A stretch of DNA of 64,000 nucleotides from Pseudomonas oryzihabitans NBRC 102199 (GTDB lineage Bacteria > Pseudomonadota > Gammaproteobacteria > Pseudomonadales > Pseudomonadaceae): the NCBI RefSeq assembly GCF_000730625.1, contig NZ_BBIT01000005.1:434001-498000 (forward strand). Reading direction: 5' to 3'. Positions within the stretch are counted from its first letter, which is position 1. The number at the start of each line of letters is the position of its first letter. The notes under the pieces were generated by a model. It was given only the letters and a program-made list of their open reading frames with translations, made no database searches and was not told the DNA's origin. This document shows, in pieces, positions 35,465 to 44,450 of this stretch. The translations under genes were made by a program, and so were the position numbers.

Positions 35465-36928
35465 ATGTCTTGTTCGCGCTCGCTTCCGGCCTGCGCACGG
35501 GCCCGCTCGTGCCTCGCCTTTACCGCTCTCGCCGCCCTGCTCGCCAGCCAGGGCCTTGTCGCCGCGCCTTCCACCACCCTGGAAAGCGCCCGCCCCAAGC
35601 CGCTCAACAACCTGGAGACGGCGCGTCCCCTGCCGCCCGGACCGCCGCGCTGGGCCGAAGACTATCGCTTCCTCGACGATCCGCAAAAACGCACCGATCC
35701 CTTCGACGGGTTGCGCTACCAGCGCCTTAGCGACTCGGCCTGGCTGCAGACCGGTGGCGAGGCGCGCTACCGCTTCGACACCATCCGCAATCCGGTCTTT
35801 GGCCGGCGGGGGGTGGATACCGATCACTACATCCAGCAGCGCCTGCAGCTGCACGCGGACCTGCACCTGTTCGACGATGCCGTGCGCGCCTTCGTCCAGC
35901 TGGAAAACACCCGCGCCTGGAACAAGGCGCTCTACGGCCCCTACGACCAGAGCCGCACCGAGCTGCACCAGGCCTTCATCGACCTCAACACGCCGCTGGC
36001 CGGTGGCAAGCTGATGACCCGCATCGGTCGCCAGGAACTGGGCTACGGCAACCAGGCCTTCGTCACCTACCGTGACGCCCGCAACATCCGCCTCAACTTC
36101 GACGGCCTGCGCCTGGCCTGGACCCGTCCGGACGGCTACCGGCTGGACGCGTTCGGCCTGAGACCCGTGGTGACCGGCGAAGACAGCTTCGACGACGGCT
36201 CCAACAACGCGGTCAAGTTCTATGGCCTCTACGGCACCCTGCCGCTGGCCGGACCGCTCAAGCTGGATGTCTACGGCTTCGGCCTGGAGACCGACCAGCG
36301 CATCCTGGATGGCCTGACCGGCGCGGAAAAGCGCTACACCGCCGGCATCCGTCTGTTCGGCAACGCCGGTCCCTGGGACTGGAGCTGGGACCTGGCCGGG
36401 CAGGGCGGGCATCTGGCCGGCGCCCGGATCCGCGCCTGGGGCCTGAGCAGCGAAACCGGCTATCGCCTGGGCGGCGCCTGGAAACCGCGGCTGGCCTTGC
36501 GGGTGGACGCCGCCAGCGGCGATCACGGCGCGGGCGACGACCGCGTCGGCACCTTCGATCCGCTCTTTCCCAAGAACGGTTTCTATGGCGACTCCGGGCT
36601 CACCACCCTGGCCAACCTCTATCTGGTCGGGCCGCTGCTGACCCTGGCGCCCCGGCCGACGCTGCAGCTGGAGAGCGGACTGTTCGGCGTCTGGCGGCAG
36701 AGCACCGAAGACGGCGTCTACCTGCCGGGCATGACCACGGTGCCGGGCACCGCGGCCAGCTCGGCGCGCAAGGCCGGCACCCTCTGGCGCAACAACCTGC
36801 GCTGGATGCCCACCGCCAACCTGACCCTGGACCTGGAATACAGCTACTTCCAGGCCGGCGCCGCCGTGCGCCAGGCCGATGGCGACGACACCAGCTTCCT
36901 GATGGCTGCTACCACCTTCCGCTTCTGA
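35465..36928 (+). CDS. alginate-export-family outer-membrane channel
   Basis: The product has 487 residues with a signal peptide (cut after GLVAA, about residue 34) and the Alginate_exp beta-barrel domain. Visible features are WLQTGGEARYRFD, GRQELGYGNQAFVTYRDARNIRL and a C-terminal aromatic residue (TTFRF). In pseudomonads such AlgE-like channels often accompany catabolic operons as uptake porins for small organics, rather than exporting alginate. The downstream MFS, DUF3237 and thiolase genes suggest this use here. Confidence 0.85.
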   Translation: MSCSRSLPACARARSCLAFTALAALLASQGLVAAPSTTLESARPKPLNNLETARPLPPGPPRWAEDYRFLDDPQKRTDPFDGLRYQRLSDSAWLQTGGEARYRFDTIRNPVFGRRGVDTDHYIQQRLQLHADLHLFDDAVRAFVQLENTRAWNKALYGPYDQSRTELHQAFIDLNTPLAGGKLMTRIGRQELGYGNQAFVTYRDARNIRLNFDGLRLAWTRPDGYRLDAFGLRPVVTGEDSFDDGSNNAVKFYGLYGTLPLAGPLKLDVYGFGLETDQRILDGLTGAEKRYTAGIRLFGNAGPWDWSWDLAGQGGHLAGARIRAWGLSSETGYRLGGAWKPRLALRVDAASGDHGAGDDRVGTFDPLFPKNGFYGDSGLTTLANLYLVGPLLTLAPRPTLQLESGLFGVWRQSTEDGVYLPGMTTVPGTAASSARKAGTLWRNNLRWMPTANLTLDLEYSYFQAGAAVRQADGDDTSFLMAATTFRF

Positions 36929-36938
36929 GGAATCCACC

Positions 36939-38171
36939 ATGCGCCTGCTCTCGACCGCCCCGCCCGGGGCCCGCCTGACCCTCGTGCTGTGCTTCATCGT
37001 CGCCCTCCTGGAAGGCATGGACCTCCAGGCCATGGGCATCGCCGCGCCGGCCATGGCCAAGGCCTTCGGCTTCCAGCCGGGGCAGATGGGCCTGGTGTTC
37101 AGCGCCAGCATCCTCGGCCTCTTGCCCGGCGCCTTCATCGGCGGCTGGTGCGCCGATCGCATCGGCCGCAAGAAGGTGCTGATCGCCTGCGTGCTGATCT
37201 TTGGCGTCTTCTCGGTGGCCACCGCCCATGTCTGGAGTCTGGAGAGCCTGCTGCTGGCGCGACTGCTCACCGGCATCGGTCTGGGCGGCGCGCTGCCCAA
37301 TCTGATCGCCCTGTCCGCCGAGTCGGTGGACGAGCGCGCCCGGGCCACGGCGGTCAGCCTGATGTATTGCGGCGTGCCCCTGGGCGGCGCCCTGGCGGCG
37401 GTGGTGGGGCTGCTGGACGTCGGCCGCTGGCAGACGGTGTTCTATGTCGGCGGCCTGGCGCCGCTGCTGGTGGCGCCGCTGCTCGGGCGTTACCTGGCGG
37501 AGACCGCCGGCTTTCTGCGCAAGCGAGGCGGGACTCAGGCGGGTAGTCCGCGCGGGGCCTGGCTGGGCGCCATCCCGCTGTCGACCACCCTGCTGCTGTG
37601 GCTGGGCTACTTCTTCACCCTCACGGTGATGTACATGCTGCTCAACTGGCTGCCGTCGCTGCTGGTGGGGCAGGGCTTCAGCCGCGGCCAGGCGGTGGGG
37701 GTGCAGATCCTCTTCAACCTGGGCGGCGGCATCGGTTCGGTGCTGTTCGGCCTGCTCATGGATCGCTGGCGGCCGCGGCTGACGGTGCTGGCCATCTACC
37801 TGGGCATCCTGCTGGGTCTGGCCGGGCTAGGGCTGGCCAAGGCCTATCCGCTGGTGGCCCTGGCCGGTTTCGCCGCCGGGCTGTTCGTGGTCGGCGGCCA
37901 ACTGGTGCTCTATGCCCTGGCGCCGCAGCTCTATCCGGCGGCGGTGCGGGCCACCGGAACCGGCGCGGCGGTGGCGGTCGGACGCCTGGGCGCCATGGCC
38001 GGCCCACTGCTGGCGGGGCAGGTCCTGGCCCTGGGCGGTGGCGCGGCGACCCTGGTGGTGGCCACCACCCCGGCAGTGCTGGTGGCCGCGGGCGCGGTGC
38101 TGGCCCTGCTGCAGCGGCGGGCGCCGGTGCCGGCGGCTACCACCCACGCGGAGGCGCCTGGGCATGCGTAG
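36939..38171 (+). CDS. MFS transporter, aromatic acid:H+ symporter type (MhpT-like)
   Basis: The product has 410 residues and 12 predicted membrane segments. The AAHS signature is present (LLEGMDLQAMGIAAPAMAKA and GWCADRIGRKKVLI), along with LLLARLLTGIGLGGALPNLI. Such carriers import aromatic or phenylpropanoid acids. GAGGA precedes the ATG. It starts 10 nt after the porin and overlaps the DUF3237 gene by 8 nt. Confidence 0.85.
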   Translation: MRLLSTAPPGARLTLVLCFIVALLEGMDLQAMGIAAPAMAKAFGFQPGQMGLVFSASILGLLPGAFIGGWCADRIGRKKVLIACVLIFGVFSVATAHVWSLESLLLARLLTGIGLGGALPNLIALSAESVDERARATAVSLMYCGVPLGGALAAVVGLLDVGRWQTVFYVGGLAPLLVAPLLGRYLAETAGFLRKRGGTQAGSPRGAWLGAIPLSTTLLLWLGYFFTLTVMYMLLNWLPSLLVGQGFSRGQAVGVQILFNLGGGIGSVLFGLLMDRWRPRLTVLAIYLGILLGLAGLGLAKAYPLVALAGFAAGLFVVGGQLVLYALAPQLYPAAVRATGTGAAVAVGRLGAMAGPLLAGQVLALGGGAATLVVATTPAVLVAAGAVLALLQRRAPVPAATTHAEAPGHA

Positions 38172-38715
38172 TCTGCTGCTCGTCACCCTGCTGACGCTGA
38201 CTGGCCTGGCCCGGGCGGCCACCACGGACGGCGATCCGGCCACCGCCACGCCACCGCCGCTGCAGCTCGAACCCCTGGCGCGCTTCGAGGTGGCCCTCGA
38301 CGCCCCGGTCTGGGAGCTGGGCCAGACCAGTGACCTGGGCAAGCGGCGCATCATCCCCATCACCGGCGGCCGCTTCGACGGCCAGCGCCTGCATGGACGG
38401 ATCCTCGACAACGGCGCCGACTGGCAGGTGGTGACCGCCGATGGCCTGGCCATCATCGACACCCGCTATCTGCTGCAGACCGACGATGGCGCCCTGATCT
38501 ATCTGCAGACCAAGGGCTATCGCTACGGCCCGCCGGAGGTGATGCGCGAGCTGGCCGCCGGCAAGCCGGTGGATCCCCGGCGCTATTTCTTCCGCGTCAC
38601 CCTGACCTTCGAGACCGCCGCGCCGGCCTATGCCTGGCTCAACCGCGCCCTGGGCGTGGGCAGCGCCATGCGCCTGGGCAAGGCGGTGGTCTACGACGCC
38701 TATCTGCTGCAATAG
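38164..38715 (+). CDS. DUF3237 family protein with signal peptide
   Basis: The product has 183 residues with a signal peptide (MRSLLLVTLLTLTGLARA) and a DUF3237 domain (RIIPITGGRFDGQRLHGRIL; GADWQVVTADGLAIIDTRYLL; YFFRVTLTFETAAPAYAWLN). DUF3237 proteins occur in several aromatic and terpenoid catabolic operons, where the function is mostly unsettled. It overlaps the MFS stop and precedes the thiolase by 11 nt. Confidence 0.83.
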   Translation: MRSLLLVTLLTLTGLARAATTDGDPATATPPPLQLEPLARFEVALDAPVWELGQTSDLGKRRIIPITGGRFDGQRLHGRILDNGADWQVVTADGLAIIDTRYLLQTDDGALIYLQTKGYRYGPPEVMRELAAGKPVDPRRYFFRVTLTFETAAPAYAWLNRALGVGSAMRLGKAVVYDAYLLQ

Positions 38716-38726
38716 AGGAGGAGCCG

Positions 38727-39971
38727 ATGCCCATTGGAATGAGTGCGCTCTACGACGATGTCCTGCTGCTGGATGGCGTGCGCACGCCCTGGACCGATCT
38801 GAATGGCGCCCTGGGGCAGGTGTCGCCCACCGACCTGGGCATCGCCGTGGCGCGGGCGCTGCTGGCGCGCGGGCATGAGGCCGGGGCGGTGGATTCCGTG
38901 CTGGCCGGCTCGGTGGCCCAGGCCAGCTTCGATGCCTATCTGCTGCCACGCCATATCGGCCTCTATGCCGGGGTGCCCGAGGCGGTGCCGGCGCTGCAGG
39001 TGCAACGGGTCTGCGGCACGGGGCTTGAGCTGCTGCGCCAGGCTGGCGATCAGTTGCAGAGCGGCCAGGCCATCCGGGTGCTGTGTGTGGCGGCCGAGTC
39101 CATGACCCGCAATCCCATCGCCGCCTACACCCACCGCAGCGGCTTTCGCCTCGGCGCGCCGGTGGAATTCCACGACTTTCTCTGGGAGGCGCTCAAGGAC
39201 CCGGCGGCCGGACTGGACATGATCGCCACCGCCGAGCGCCTGGCCCAGCGCCATGGCATCGCCCGCGAGGCGGTGGATGCCTGGGCGCTGCGGAGTTTCG
39301 AGCGGGCCCTGGCGGCCCAGCGCCAGGGCTGGTTTCGCGAGGAGGTCGTGCCGGTGACGGCGGCGCGCTTCGAGGCTGAAGGCCTGGCGCCGCGGGAGTT
39401 GCGTCTGCCGCGGGGCTGCGCGGGGGTCGAGCAGGACAGCCATCCGCGGGAGACCTCGCGGGAGGCCCTGGCACGGCTGACGCCAGTGCATCCGGGCGGG
39501 GTGCAGACCGCCGGCAACAGCTGCGCGGTGGCCGACGGCGCCGCCGCCTTGCTGCTGGCACGGGGCGCGGACGCCGCGCCGGAGCGGGCGCTGGCCTGGG
39601 TGCGCGGCAGTTGTGTGGTGGGGGTGCCGCCGGACGTCATGGGCAGCGGCCCGGTGCCGGCCATCCAGGGCCTGCTCGACCGCGCCGGCCTCAGGCTGGA
39701 GGCCATCGACCGCCTGGAGATCAACGAAGCCCAGGGCGCCCAGCTGCTGGCGGTGCAGCAGGCTCTGGAACTGGATCCGGCGCGACTCAATGTGCATGGC
39801 GGCGCCATCGCCCTGGGTCATCCACTGGCCGCCACCGGCCTGCGCTTGGCCATCACCCTGGCCCGCCAGCTGCGCGCCGAGGGGCTCAGGTACGGGGTGG
39901 CGGCGGTGTGCATCGGCGGTGGGCAGGGGATGGCGGTGCTGCTGGAGAATCCGGGGTGGCGGGGGCGGTAA
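38727..39971 (+). CDS. acetyl-CoA acetyltransferase family thiolase
   Basis: The product has 414 residues with the thiolase catalytic residues present: the nucleophilic Cys in QRVCGTGLELL, His in GGAIALGHPLAATG and the second Cys in VCIGGGQGMAV. It is likely to cleave a beta-ketoacyl-CoA formed during side-chain degradation of the imported substrate. GAGGAGGAG precedes the ATG. It is the last gene of the porin/MFS/DUF3237 cassette. Confidence 0.88.
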   Translation: MPIGMSALYDDVLLLDGVRTPWTDLNGALGQVSPTDLGIAVARALLARGHEAGAVDSVLAGSVAQASFDAYLLPRHIGLYAGVPEAVPALQVQRVCGTGLELLRQAGDQLQSGQAIRVLCVAAESMTRNPIAAYTHRSGFRLGAPVEFHDFLWEALKDPAAGLDMIATAERLAQRHGIAREAVDAWALRSFERALAAQRQGWFREEVVPVTAARFEAEGLAPRELRLPRGCAGVEQDSHPRETSREALARLTPVHPGGVQTAGNSCAVADGAAALLLARGADAAPERALAWVRGSCVVGVPPDVMGSGPVPAIQGLLDRAGLRLEAIDRLEINEAQGAQLLAVQQALELDPARLNVHGGAIALGHPLAATGLRLAITLARQLRAEGLRYGVAAVCIGGGQGMAVLLENPGWRGR

Positions 39972-40023
39972 GGGGTTGGGCCGGGGTGTATCGGGCTTCG
40001 CGGGGCCCAGCTCAACCTGATCG

Positions 40024-40095
40024 TAGCCATGGCGGTCCGCCGATACGGCCGCTCCTACGGTTGTCCCACAGCCTGTAGGAGCAACTGTCTTGATC
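40024..40095. repeat. TAGGAGC palindromic repeat, first copy
   Basis: A partial and more diverged copy of the TAGGAGCGG element: GGCCGCTCCTAC then CTGTAGGAGC around a short loop, with CCATGGCGGTCCGCC on the left. It lies immediately before the full copy. Confidence 0.7.
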
Positions 40096-40099
40096 GCGT

Positions 40100-40178
40100 A
40101 TCGCGGCCATGCCGGTGCGCCGTAGCGACCGCTCCTACAGTGGCGTCCGTGCCTGTAGGAGCGGCCCATGGCCGCGAT
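40100..40178. repeat. TAGGAGCGG palindromic repeat, full copy, possible terminator
   Basis: The outer arms ATCGCGGCCATG/CATGGCCGCGAT and inner arms CCGCTCCTACAG/CTGTAGGAGCGG are both perfect 12-bp matches. A run of six T follows at 40181-40186, so the hairpin may terminate the thiolase transcript. It is the same family as the element beside polA. Confidence 0.8.
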
Positions 40179-40228
40179 GATTTTTTAGGCGGCAGGAGGG
40201 CGACACTTTGTTGGGCTGCGCGCTCAAC

Positions 40229-41626
40229 CTACGCGGGGACCTCCGCGGCAGGCACGACCAGGGGCGGGAAGTGGATGGCCACGCGCAGGCCCTGACCGCC
40301 GGTGGCGGTGGCCAGTTCGATGCCGGCGTCGTGGGCGGTGGCGATGTCGCGGACGATGGCCAGGCCCAGGCCGGTACCGTGGATGCCGCGGTCGAGGCGA
40401 TAGAAGCGCTCGAAGATGCGTTCGCGCTCCGCCTCGGGAATGCCCGGGCCGTCGTCTTCCACCTCCAGCACCGTGGCCCCGGCCTGGCCGCGCAGGCGGA
40501 CCGTGACCTGACCGCCGCGCGGGGTGTATCTGAGGGCATTGTCGACCAGGTTGTCGAGCAGGTCGCGCAGCTGAAAGGCGTTGCCCTGCACGGTCTGCGG
40601 CTCCAGTTCGTAGCCCAGGTCGATGCCGTGGCCATCGGCCTGGGCCAGCTGGCTGGGCATGGCTTCGCCGATCAGTTCGTCCAGCCGCAGCGGCTCGCGC
40701 GGCGGACTCTCCAGCCGCGCGGTGGCGGCGCGGGCCAGGGTCAGCAACTGGTTGGTCTGGCGGGTCATGCGCTCGGTGGCGGCCTGGAGTTGCGTCAGCG
40801 CCGCGGCACTTTCGGCATCGCCGGCATGGCGCTGGCGCAGCCACTGGGTCAGGGTGCTGATGCCCGCCAGCGGGGTGCGCAGCTGGTGGGCCATGTCGTC
40901 AAGAAAGGCGCGCTGGTTGCGGGCGCCCTCGCGGATGCGCAGCAGCAGGCCGTTGAGGGCGGTGACAAAGGTGCCCAGTTCGCGGGGCGCACCCTCTTCG
41001 CGCAGCGGCGCCAGGTCATCGTAGTGGCGACTGTCGAGCTGACGCTCCAGCCGTTCCAGCGGCTTGAGGCCGCGGCGCACCGCCCAGAGCAGCTGGGCGG
41101 CGATCAGCAGGGCGACCAAGATCTGCACCGCCACCAGGGTCAGCACCATGCGCTGCAGGGCGGCGGTGTGGCGACTCAGGGTCTGCGCCACGCTGGCCAC
41201 CACCGGTTGCCCGGCCACCTCGCCGAGGCGGCCGACCATGAACACCGAGCGGTCGTTGATACGGGTGCGCAGCGCGGTGGTATGACCGTCGCGCATCTCC
41301 TCGGTGATCTCCTGGACCGGCATGGCGGCATCGCCGAACAGCAGCTGGCCGTCGAGGGCGCGCACCGCCAGCCAGACGTGGTCGTGGCTGTTGTGGCGCA
41401 GTAGGTAGTCGGCTTCCGTCGGCAGCCACAGGCGGCCGTTGCCGTCCACCTCCAGCTGTTCGAGCAGCAGGATCGCCGCGTCGGTGAGATCGCCGTCCAG
41501 GGCGCTGAAGGCCGGTTTGCGGGCGAACTGGTAGCTGACCACGGCGCCGCCGAGATTGACCAGCAGCACCGGCAGCACCAGCCATTTCAGCAGCCGCCGG
41601 CGCAGGCTGGGCGCGGTGGCGGTCAT
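40229..41626 (-). CDS. TctE-like sensor histidine kinase
   Basis: The product has 465 residues. Membrane segments lie near 14-32 and 165-188, with a periplasmic loop between. The order continues with a HAMP-like linker, the H-box (LDDMAHQLRTPLAGISTL), the N-box (LLDNLVDNALRYTPRGG), DDGPGIP and GTGLGLAIV. The architecture and N-terminal 2CSK-type sensor resemble TctE. ATG 41626 overlaps the response regulator stop as ATGA. The signal is unknown, since no tricarboxylate transporter genes are adjacent. Confidence 0.85.
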   Translation of the reverse strand: MTATAPSLRRRLLKWLVLPVLLVNLGGAVVSYQFARKPAFSALDGDLTDAAILLLEQLEVDGNGRLWLPTEADYLLRHNSHDHVWLAVRALDGQLLFGDAAMPVQEITEEMRDGHTTALRTRINDRSVFMVGRLGEVAGQPVVASVAQTLSRHTAALQRMVLTLVAVQILVALLIAAQLLWAVRRGLKPLERLERQLDSRHYDDLAPLREEGAPRELGTFVTALNGLLLRIREGARNQRAFLDDMAHQLRTPLAGISTLTQWLRQRHAGDAESAAALTQLQAATERMTRQTNQLLTLARAATARLESPPREPLRLDELIGEAMPSQLAQADGHGIDLGYELEPQTVQGNAFQLRDLLDNLVDNALRYTPRGGQVTVRLRGQAGATVLEVEDDGPGIPEAERERIFERFYRLDRGIHGTGLGLAIVRDIATAHDAGIELATATGGQGLRVAIHFPPLVVPAAEVPA

Positions 41627-42300
41627 GGCGCCGCTTCTTCCAGGCGATAGCCGAAGCCGCGCACGGTGCGGATACCGACCCCGGAGTCGGCCAGTTTCAG
41701 CCGTAGCCGCGAGACATAGACCTCCACGGCGTTGTGGGTCAGGTCTTCGCTGCCCCAGGGCGCCAGGGCGTCGATGATCTGCTGCTTGGAGACCACCTTG
41801 CCGGCCTGACGCAAGAGGTGTTCGAGCACCGCCCACTCCCGGGCCGAGAGATCCAGCGCGGTGTCGCCGAGGCGCGCCTGGTGGGCGGCGGTGTCCAGGC
41901 GCAGGGCGCCGAGGGTCAGGTCGGCGCTGTTCTGGCCACCGGCACGGCGGACCAGCGCCTTGATCCGCGCCACCAGCTCGGGCACGGCGAAGGGCTTGAC
42001 CAGGTAGTCGTCGGCGCCCACTTCGAAGCCATGCACCCGGTCGTCGATGGCGTCGCGGGCGGTGAGCAGCAGCACCGGCTGGTCGTTGCCGCGCTGGCGC
42101 AGGCGGCGGACCACCTCGAAGCCGTCCAGGCCACCGGGCAGGCCGATGTCCAGCACCACCACGGCGAAGCGAGTGGTGCGCAGCCAGGCATCGGCCTCGG
42201 CGCCGTTGCGCAGGAGGTCGACCTGCATGCCATGGCCTTCCAGGACGCGGCGGATGCCGTCGGCCAGGGTGGCGTCATCTTCGACCAGCAGGATGTGCAT
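41623..42300 (-). CDS. OmpR-family response regulator, TctD-like
   Basis: The product has 225 residues. The receiver has the acidic pair VEDD, phosphoacceptor Asp in VVVLDIGLPGGLDG and conserved DYLVKPFAVPEL. A winged-helix DNA-binding domain follows (LSAREWAVLEHLLRQAGKVVSKQ; VEVYVSRLRLKL). It is the partner of the kinase encoded immediately downstream. Confidence 0.9.
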   Translation of the reverse strand: MHILLVEDDATLADGIRRVLEGHGMQVDLLRNGAEADAWLRTTRFAVVVLDIGLPGGLDGFEVVRRLRQRGNDQPVLLLTARDAIDDRVHGFEVGADDYLVKPFAVPELVARIKALVRRAGGQNSADLTLGALRLDTAAHQARLGDTALDLSAREWAVLEHLLRQAGKVVSKQQIIDALAPWGSEDLTHNAVEVYVSRLRLKLADSGVGIRTVRGFGYRLEEAAP

Positions 42301-42358
42301 GGGTGATCCTCGGATTCAACGCGATTCGGTCGCCGTACCGCCGATTATGCACAGGCGC

Positions 42359-42910
42359 TCAGCGGGGCAGGGCGCAGAAATCGCCCAGCGCCCGCACCAG
42401 GGCCAGGCGGTGGAGATCATCGGGGCGCGCGGCGGCGAGGTGGGCGGCGAGGGCGCGGTCCAGTTGTGCCGGGCAGTCCGCGGCGGCGCGCAGTTCGCCG
42501 GTGGCGGCGAGACCGCCGAGCAGCCTGGCCTGGAGTTCGTTCAGCTGGGTCCTGAGCGTCGTCAGGTCCGTCGTCTTGGCGGGCAGCGGCCGTTCGTGGC
42601 GCCGCCAGGCCTGCAGCAGGCCGTATTGCACCAGCTTGTTGGCTTCCATCTGGGCGGCAAAAAAGGTCTGGGCGGTGGCCGGGGAGACGGCGGCTGCGGG
42701 CGCGGCCTGGGCGACCTCCTGCAGCACCTGGCGCTCGCGGGCTTCGTCCAGTACCGGCTTGCCGCTGTCGTGCTTGCTGCGGGCGACCCCATCGGCCAGC
42801 GTCAGGCGCTGGGCCATGGCATCCAGCAGGGCCGGCAGCGGCGCCGGCGTGGCCTGGGCGCCGAGGGCGATGCTCAAGAGCGGAAGGGCAAGCCAGCGAA
42901 CACCCGACAT
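42359..42910 (-). CDS. periplasmic chorismate mutase (AroQ-gamma type)
   Basis: The product has 183 residues from ATG 42910. A signal peptide ([15 protein letters not shown]) precedes an all-helical AroQ domain with VARSKHDSGKPVLDEAREREV-like spacing (VARSKHD; PVLDEARERQVL; FFAAQMEANKLVQYGLL). Arg, Lys and Glu positions fit the secreted *AroQ class that turns chorismate to prephenate outside the cytoplasm. Two Cys near the C-terminus (DCPAQLD; FCALPR) could form a disulfide. The first gene downstream on this strand is across a gap from the response regulator. Confidence 0.88.
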   Translation of the reverse strand: MSGVRWLALPLLSIALGAQATPAPLPALLDAMAQRLTLADGVARSKHDSGKPVLDEARERQVLQEVAQAAPAAAVSPATAQTFFAAQMEANKLVQYGLLQAWRRHERPLPAKTTDLTTLRTQLNELQARLLGGLAATGELRAAADCPAQLDRALAAHLAAARPDDLHRLALVRALGDFCALPR

Positions 42911-43018
42911 GAGGGACCTCCGGGGCAGGGGAAGGGGCACCGAAGCTCGCACGGGGCCGCGGGGCGGTCAAGATGGCCGGGGCAGGGCGGTTGCGTGGGA
43001 ACGCGGTGGTGGGGGCGG

Positions 43019-43740
43019 CCCTCACCCCAGCCCTCTCCCGGAGGGAGAGGGGGCGGAGCGGCGCGGGGGGGTGGGCTGGCGTAGGGTGAAAAACCGCAAT
43101 GCGTTTTCCACGCGGGTACCGTGCCGTCGTGGATGAGGCTGCGCCGTCATTCACCCTACGGAGTCCTGCGCAGGTCGGTAGCTCCGTGCGGAGCCGCACC
43201 CTCACCCCAGCCCTCTCCCGGAGGGAGAGGGGGCGGAGCGGCGTGGGGCTTGGGCTGGCGTAGGGTGGAAAACCGCAATGCGTTTTCCACGCGGGTACCG
43301 TGCTTCCGTGGATGAGGCTGCGCCGTCATCCACCCTACGGAGTCCAGCGCAGGTCGGTAGCTCCGTGCGGAGCCGAAGCCTTACCCCAGCCCTCTCCCGA
43401 AGGGAGAGGGGGCGGAGCGGCGCGGGGGTTCGGTTGGCGTAGGGTGGAAAACCGCGGAACGTTTTCCATACGCGTGCCGTGCCATCGTGGATGAGGCTGC
43501 GCCGTCATCCACCCTACGGAGTCCTGCGCAGGTCGGTAGCTCCGTGCGGAGCCGAAGCCTTACCCCAGCCCTCTCCCGAAGGGAGAGGGGGCGGAGCGTC
43601 GCGGGGGTTGGGCTGACGTAGGGTGGAAAACCGCAAAGCGTTTTCCACGCGGGTACCGTGCTTCCGTGGATGAGGCTGCGCCGTCATCCACCCTACGGAG
43701 TCCAGCGCAGGTCGGTAGCTTCGCGCGGCGCGCCTTCCTT
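43019..43740. repeat. four-copy ~180-bp tandem repeat array
   Basis: Four units with a period of 179-180 fill the region between the chorismate mutase gene and zapA. The shared ACCCCAG start lies at 43024, 43204, 43383 and 43562. Each unit contains the CTCTCCC/GGGAGAG hairpin, then GTAGGGTGGAAAA...CGTTTTCCACG, then GTGGATGAGGCTGCGCCGTC and a closing CATCCACCCTACG that pairs with the GTAGGGTGGA. No gene is supported in 42911-43755. Confidence 0.92.
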
Positions 43741-43755
43741 ATTCCAACCCGCTTC

Positions 43756-44046
43756 CTACGCCTCCTGCGCCGCCCGGACCTCGGCGGTCAGGGCCTGGAG
43801 ACGGGTGTCGAGGGCATTGAGGGCGCCGGCGTCGGCGGCGGTGTCCAGGCTCAGGCGCAGGGCGGCCAGCACCAGCAGCTCGGTGGCGTCACCGCGACGG
43901 CGGTCGCCCTGGATGGCGACCAGTTCGTCGCGCAGGCGGGCGGCGGCCTGTTGCAGGGCGGCGCGGTCGCCTTCGGCCACCTTGAAGCGGTAGCGGCGAC
44001 CGAGCACCTCCACCTCGTCGTCGGCGCCCGTCTTGGCGGTCTTCAC
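43756..44046 (-). CDS. zapA: cell division protein ZapA
   Basis: The product has 96 residues. The N-terminal FtsZ-binding head (VEVLGRRYRFKVAEGDRAALQQAAARL) and a C-terminal coiled coil are typical of ZapA, which crosslinks FtsZ protofilaments in the Z ring. The GTG start overlaps the upstream gene's stop as GTGA. In P. aeruginosa zapA also follows the TIGR02449 gene, with 6S RNA downstream; here the repeat array follows instead. Confidence 0.92.
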   Translation of the reverse strand: MKTAKTGADDEVEVLGRRYRFKVAEGDRAALQQAAARLRDELVAIQGDRRRGDATELLVLAALRLSLDTAADAGALNALDTRLQALTAEVRAAQEA

Positions 44047-44318
44047 TCGACGCTGGCCGCGTGGCGCTGCTCGGCGTCGGCGGCCACGGCCTGCTCGACG
44101 GACTGCGCGGACAGTAGGGCCAGCAGGCCTTCCACGCGCTGGCGGGTGCTGGCGCCGTGTTCTTCCTGCTCCAGCAGACTCAGTTGCAGGGTGTCGTTTT
44201 CGTCGCGCGCGGCCAGCAGCGCCTGCTCCAGTTCCTGGGTGCGGGCGGTCAGTCGATGGTTGCGCTGCAGCAGGTCGCGGATGGCGGTTTCCAGTTCGCT
44301 CAGGGTGTTGTCCAGCAT
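44043..44318 (-). CDS. TIGR02449 family coiled-coil protein (ZapB-like)
   Basis: The product has 91 residues and is almost wholly coiled coil (LDNTLSELETAIRDLLQRNHRL; LEQALLAARDENDTLQLSLLE). The TIGR02449 family precedes zapA in pseudomonads and resembles ZapB in size and helical character. ATG 44318 is favoured. The stop overlaps the zapA GTG by 4 nt, so translation is coupled. Confidence 0.88.
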   Translation of the reverse strand: MLDNTLSELETAIRDLLQRNHRLTARTQELEQALLAARDENDTLQLSLLEQEEHGASTRQRVEGLLALLSAQSVEQAVAADAEQRHAASVE

Positions 44319-44450
44319 GGGCGCGGTCGTCTCTCGTGTCAGGTTCGGGGCTGCCAAGGCGGCAGGGGTCAGCATTCTAGGCCTCTCACCGACCACCGGC
44401 ACCCCATTCGTCGTGGGCTAAGCCCTTGTTTGCCAAGAGGTTCACGGGGG

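Noticed and set aside
43019-43740. 6S RNA downstream of zapA
   Set aside because: The unit length of about 180 nt is suggestive, but the sequence is a tandem hairpin repeat with no 6S-like open-complex fold that I could draw.
43121-43993. Repeated short rightward frames (about 60-110 codons) with nearly the same protein sequence
   Set aside because: They are translations of the 180-bp repeat units and of the zapA antisense strand, not genes.
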